A program made the position numbers and the translations under genes. Positions 5,812-7,927 of a stretch of DNA of 7,927 bases are shown piece by piece. Under the pieces are notes generated by a model that saw nothing but the letters and a program-made list of their open reading frames with translations, did not search any database and was not told where the DNA came from. Positions within the stretch are counted from its first letter, which is position 1. Each line of letters begins with the position of its first letter. Source of the stretch: an uncultured Clostridia bacterium (lineage in GTDB: Bacteria; Bacillota; Clostridia; Oscillospirales; Ruminococcaceae); NCBI GenBank assembly GCA_937907305.1, contig CALERQ010000016.1, forward strand, positions 1 through 7,927, read 5' to 3'.

Positions 5812-5991
5812 ATGGAAAAGACCCTGAAGATCAAGCTGGTAAAGAGCCTGAACGGCCGGCTGGAGAAGCAGATCGCCACCGCTTACTCCCTGGGCCTCAA
5901 AAAGATCGGTCAGACCACCGAGCAGCCCGATAACGCGGCTACCCGTGGCAAGATCAAGACCATTATCCACCTCATTGAGGTAACTGAATAA
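5812..5991 (+). CDS. rpmD: Large ribosomal subunit protein L30 (uL30)
   Basis: This small gene of 59 codons plus stop encodes a protein that begins MEKTLKIKLVKSLNGRLEKQ. It continues with SLGLKKIGQTTEQPDNAATRG and ends IIHLIEVTE. This is the short bacterial form of L30, with the usual KSLIGR-like and LGLxKxxQ motifs and the RGxIxxxxHLxEV ending. L30 is a minor 50S protein bound to 23S rRNA domain II. It sits between rpsE and rplO, its fixed place in the spc cluster, with 14- and 19-base spacers. AAGGAGGT at 5796-5803 precedes the ATG by eight bases. Confidence 0.97.
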   Translation: MEKTLKIKLVKSLNGRLEKQIATAYSLGLKKIGQTTEQPDNAATRGKIKTIIHLIEVTE

Positions 5992-6010
5992 GCGAGGAGG
6001 TGCAGCGAAC

Positions 6011-6451
6011 ATGAAACTGAATGAGCTTTCTCCGGCTGCCGGCAGCACCCATAAGGGCTACCGTGTAGGCCGCGGCGCTGGCTCCGGCAACGGCAAGACC
6101 GCCGGCAAGGGCCACAAGGGCCAGAACGCCCGCTCCGGCGGCGGTGTACGCCCCGGCTTTGAGGGCGGCCAGATGCCCCTGCAGAGACGAATCCCCAAGC
6201 GCGGATTCAAGAACATCTTTGCGACCAAGTACGCCAGCGTGAATGTAGAGGTCCTCTCCCGCTTTGAGGACGGCGCCGTGGTAGACGCCAAGGCACTGCA
6301 GGATGCAGGCATCGTAAAGAAGACCTATGACGGTGTAAAATTCCTGGGCCGCGGTGAGGTGACCAAGAAGCTGACCGTTAAAGCAGCCGCTTTCTCCGAA
6401 GGTGCTAAGAGCAAGATTGAGGCAGCCGGCGGAAAGGCAGAGGTGGTATAA
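6011..6451 (+). CDS. rplO: Large ribosomal subunit protein L15 (uL15)
   Basis: The 146-residue protein starts MKLNELSPAAGSTHKGYRVGRGAGSGNGKTAGKGHKGQ, the glycine- and lysine-rich extended N-terminus that threads into 23S rRNA. It continues with RPGFEGGQMPLQRRIPKRGF at about residues 47-66, the L15 signature region, and a globular C-terminal half ending AAGGKAEVV. L15 joins the 50S late in assembly. GAGGAGGTG (5994-6002) precedes the ATG by eight bases. Its stop TAA shares one base with the secY ATG (TAATG). The secY ribosome binding site GAGGTG (6440-6445) is made from the codons of its last residues, so secY translation is probably coupled to it. Confidence 0.98.
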   Translation: MKLNELSPAAGSTHKGYRVGRGAGSGNGKTAGKGHKGQNARSGGGVRPGFEGGQMPLQRRIPKRGFKNIFATKYASVNVEVLSRFEDGAVVDAKALQDAGIVKKTYDGVKFLGRGEVTKKLTVKAAAFSEGAKSKIEAAGGKAEVV

Positions 6452-7755
6452 TGTTCCAGACATTACGGAACGCATGGAAAATTGAGGATCTCCGCAAGAA
6501 GCTCCTGTTTACCCTGCTGATTCTGGTAATCGTACGGCTTGGCTGCGCCATTCCCGTGCCGTTTCTGGATCCCAGCCGACTGCAGGAGATGCTGGACAGC
6601 ACCCAGGGTAACCTGCTGGGTTACCTGAACCTGCTGACCGGTGGCGCCTTTGCCGAGGCGACCCTCTTTGCTCTGGGCGTATCACCCTATATTACGGCGT
6701 CCATTGTTATTCAGCTGCTTACTGTTGCCATTCCTGCCCTGGAGCGGATGGCAAAGGAAGGCCCTGAAGGACAGAAGAAGATCAAGAAGATCACCCGCTA
6801 TTCCACCATTGGTCTGGCTATTCTGCAGGCGTACGCGTACTATACCCTGCTGCGCAGCAGCCAGTTCAATGCTGTGAAATACACCACCGGCGCTGCCGCG
6901 TGGATCAGCGGCATTGCCATTGTGCTGGCCTTTAGCGCCGGTGCCATGCTGGTAGTGTGGCTGGGCGAGCGCATTGATGAAAAGGGTATCGGCAACGGTA
7001 TTTCCCTCATCCTGTTCGCAGGCATCGTGGCGCGCATCCCCACCCTCATCACCAGACTGATCACCTATATCCAGCTGGGCGAGTTCTATCCCCAGTACTA
7101 TGTATGGGTACCGCTGGTTGTGATCCTCTTCATCGCGATGATCGCATTCATCGTGCTGATGAACGGCGCCGAGCGCCGTATCCCCGTACAGTATGCCAAG
7201 CGGATCGTGGGCCGGAAGCAGTACGGCGGCCAGAGCACCTACATGCCCATCAAGGTAAACATGAGCGGTGTTCTGCCCATCATCTTTGCTTCCACCTTCC
7301 TGGCGATCCCCGGTACCATTGTTGGCTTTGTAGATCCCAACGCGGAGGGCGGCTTTGCGAAGTTTATCTCCAATGTGTTCTCCACCAACAGCATCTGGTA
7401 CGCTATTCTGTACTTTATTCTCATCATCCTGTTTAACTACTTCTATATCGCGATCCAGTACAATCCCATCGAGATGGCCAATAACATCCGCAAGAACAAC
7501 GGCGCCATCCCCGGCATTCGTCCCGGAAAGCCTACCTCTGATTTCATCAGCCGTATCATTTCCAAGACGACCCTGACCGGTGCGCTGATGCTGGCGGTCA
7601 TCGCCATCCTGCCCATCATCCTGGGCGCTGTGGCGAACATGAACATCTCCATGGGCGGTACCTCTATCATCATCGTGGTAGGCGTAGCACTGGATACGGC
7701 CCGCAGTCTGGAATCCCAGATGATGATGCGCCACTATAAGGGCTTCCTGGAATAA
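6451..7755 (+). CDS. secY: Preprotein translocase channel subunit SecY
   Basis: The 434-residue membrane protein forms the protein-conducting channel, with SecE and SecG, for Sec export and membrane protein insertion. About ten hydrophobic segments can be read: roughly 18-37, 73-95, 117-137, 150-172, 182-205, 216-237, 271-292, 313-334, 374-395 and 402-416. Family marks are GVSPYITASIVIQLL in segment 2, GERIDEKGIGNGISLI (172-187), RRIPVQYAKR (242-251) in the cytosolic loop that contacts SecA and ribosomes, and GIRPGKPTSDFISRII. It begins on the last base of rplO. CGG arginine codons (for example near 6533, 6745, 7201) are commoner than in the ribosomal genes, while AGA is rare. There is no second Sec gene or accessory cluster nearby. 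Confidence 0.98.
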   Translation: MFQTLRNAWKIEDLRKKLLFTLLILVIVRLGCAIPVPFLDPSRLQEMLDSTQGNLLGYLNLLTGGAFAEATLFALGVSPYITASIVIQLLTVAIPALERMAKEGPEGQKKIKKITRYSTIGLAILQAYAYYTLLRSSQFNAVKYTTGAAAWISGIAIVLAFSAGAMLVVWLGERIDEKGIGNGISLILFAGIVARIPTLITRLITYIQLGEFYPQYYVWVPLVVILFIAMIAFIVLMNGAERRIPVQYAKRIVGRKQYGGQSTYMPIKVNMSGVLPIIFASTFLAIPGTIVGFVDPNAEGGFAKFISNVFSTNSIWYAILYFILIILFNYFYIAIQYNPIEMANNIRKNNGAIPGIRPGKPTSDFISRIISKTTLTGALMLAVIAILPIILGAVANMNISMGGTSIIIVVGVALDTARSLESQMMMRHYKGFLE

Positions 7756-7778
7756 GCCCGATAAGAGGAAACAGAATC

Positions 7779-7927
7779 ATGATGAAATTGATTATGTTTG
7801 GCCCTCCCGGAGCCGGCAAGGGCACCCAGGCGGATATCCTGTGCCGACGCTACGGGATCAAAAAGATCTCCACCGGAGACGCGCTGCGTGAAGTGATCCG
7901 CAGCGGCTCCGAGCTGGGAGAGCAGGT
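7779..7927 (+). CDS. adk: Adenylate kinase, N-terminal part (cut by window edge)
   Basis: Forty-nine codons plus two bases are visible. The protein starts MMKLIMFGPPGAGKGTQADI, with the P-loop GPPGAGKGTQ at residues 8-17, then ISTGDALREVI at about 30-40, the AMP-binding segment. The enzyme interconverts ATP plus AMP with two ADP in the cytoplasm. Two adjacent ATGs (7779 and 7782) could start it. The weak ribosome binding site GAGG (7765-7768) is ten bases from the first and thirteen from the second, so the first is preferred slightly. It is 23 bases after secY with no terminator between, matching the common secY-adk order. The lid domain and the rest lie outside the window. Confidence 0.95.
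   Translation, partial: MMKLIMFGPPGAGKGTQADILCRRYGIKKISTGDALREVIRSGSELGEQ

Noticed and set aside
6682..7734. Reverse-strand open frame of 350 codons opposite secY
   Set aside because: The product is rich in His, Asp and Gly, as expected for the complement of hydrophobic membrane codons, and has no recognisable fold. It is a shadow of secY.
1..7927. Mobile element, CRISPR array, tRNA or an inserted unknown gene cassette
   Set aside because: All but about 0.4 kb of the window is filled by the standard S10-spc genes in standard order. No repeat array, terminal inverted repeat, transposase or tRNA-like fold was seen.

Overview
The window is a stretch of the conserved S10-spc ribosomal protein gene cluster, with every gene on the + strand. 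It runs from the last 30 codons of rplB (L2), through rpsS, rplV, rpsC, rplP, rpmC, rpsQ, rplN, rplX, rplE, rpsN, rpsH, rplF, rplR, rpsE, rpmD, rplO and secY, to the first 49 codons of adk. All seventeen complete genes look intact. Their order is the standard bacterial order, with nothing inserted, lost or broken.

The source looks like a GC-rich Firmicute of class Clostridia, possibly of the Ruminococcaceae/Oscillospirales type (inference from general resemblance; no search was run). Supporting features are strong AAGGAGG-type ribosome binding sites before nearly every gene, the short 61-residue four-cysteine S14, GTG and TTG starts in rplN and rpsE, adk directly after secY, and the form of the L16 and L24 proteins.

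Layout: bases 1-2371 are the distal part of the S10 section (L2 to S17). Bases 2372-2471 are the only sizeable gap, 100 bases, AT-richer than its surroundings, lying where the E. coli S10 and spc operons are divided. Bases 2472-6451 are the spc section (L14 to L15). Bases 6451-7755 encode the SecY translocon channel, and 7779 onward begins adenylate kinase. Other gaps are 14-26 bases. Three gene pairs (rpsC/rplP, rplP/rpmC, rplO/secY) share one base in a TAATG junction. At four other junctions the stop codon is directly fused to the Shine-Dalgarno sequence as TAAGGAGG.

The genes supply parts of both ribosomal subunits in balanced amounts, plus the channel through which ribosomes export proteins. 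No terminator, RNA gene, mobile element, repeat array or foreign gene is visible. I found no undescribed system; the findings listed are modest and concern the 100-base gap, junction architecture and zinc-ligand cysteines.
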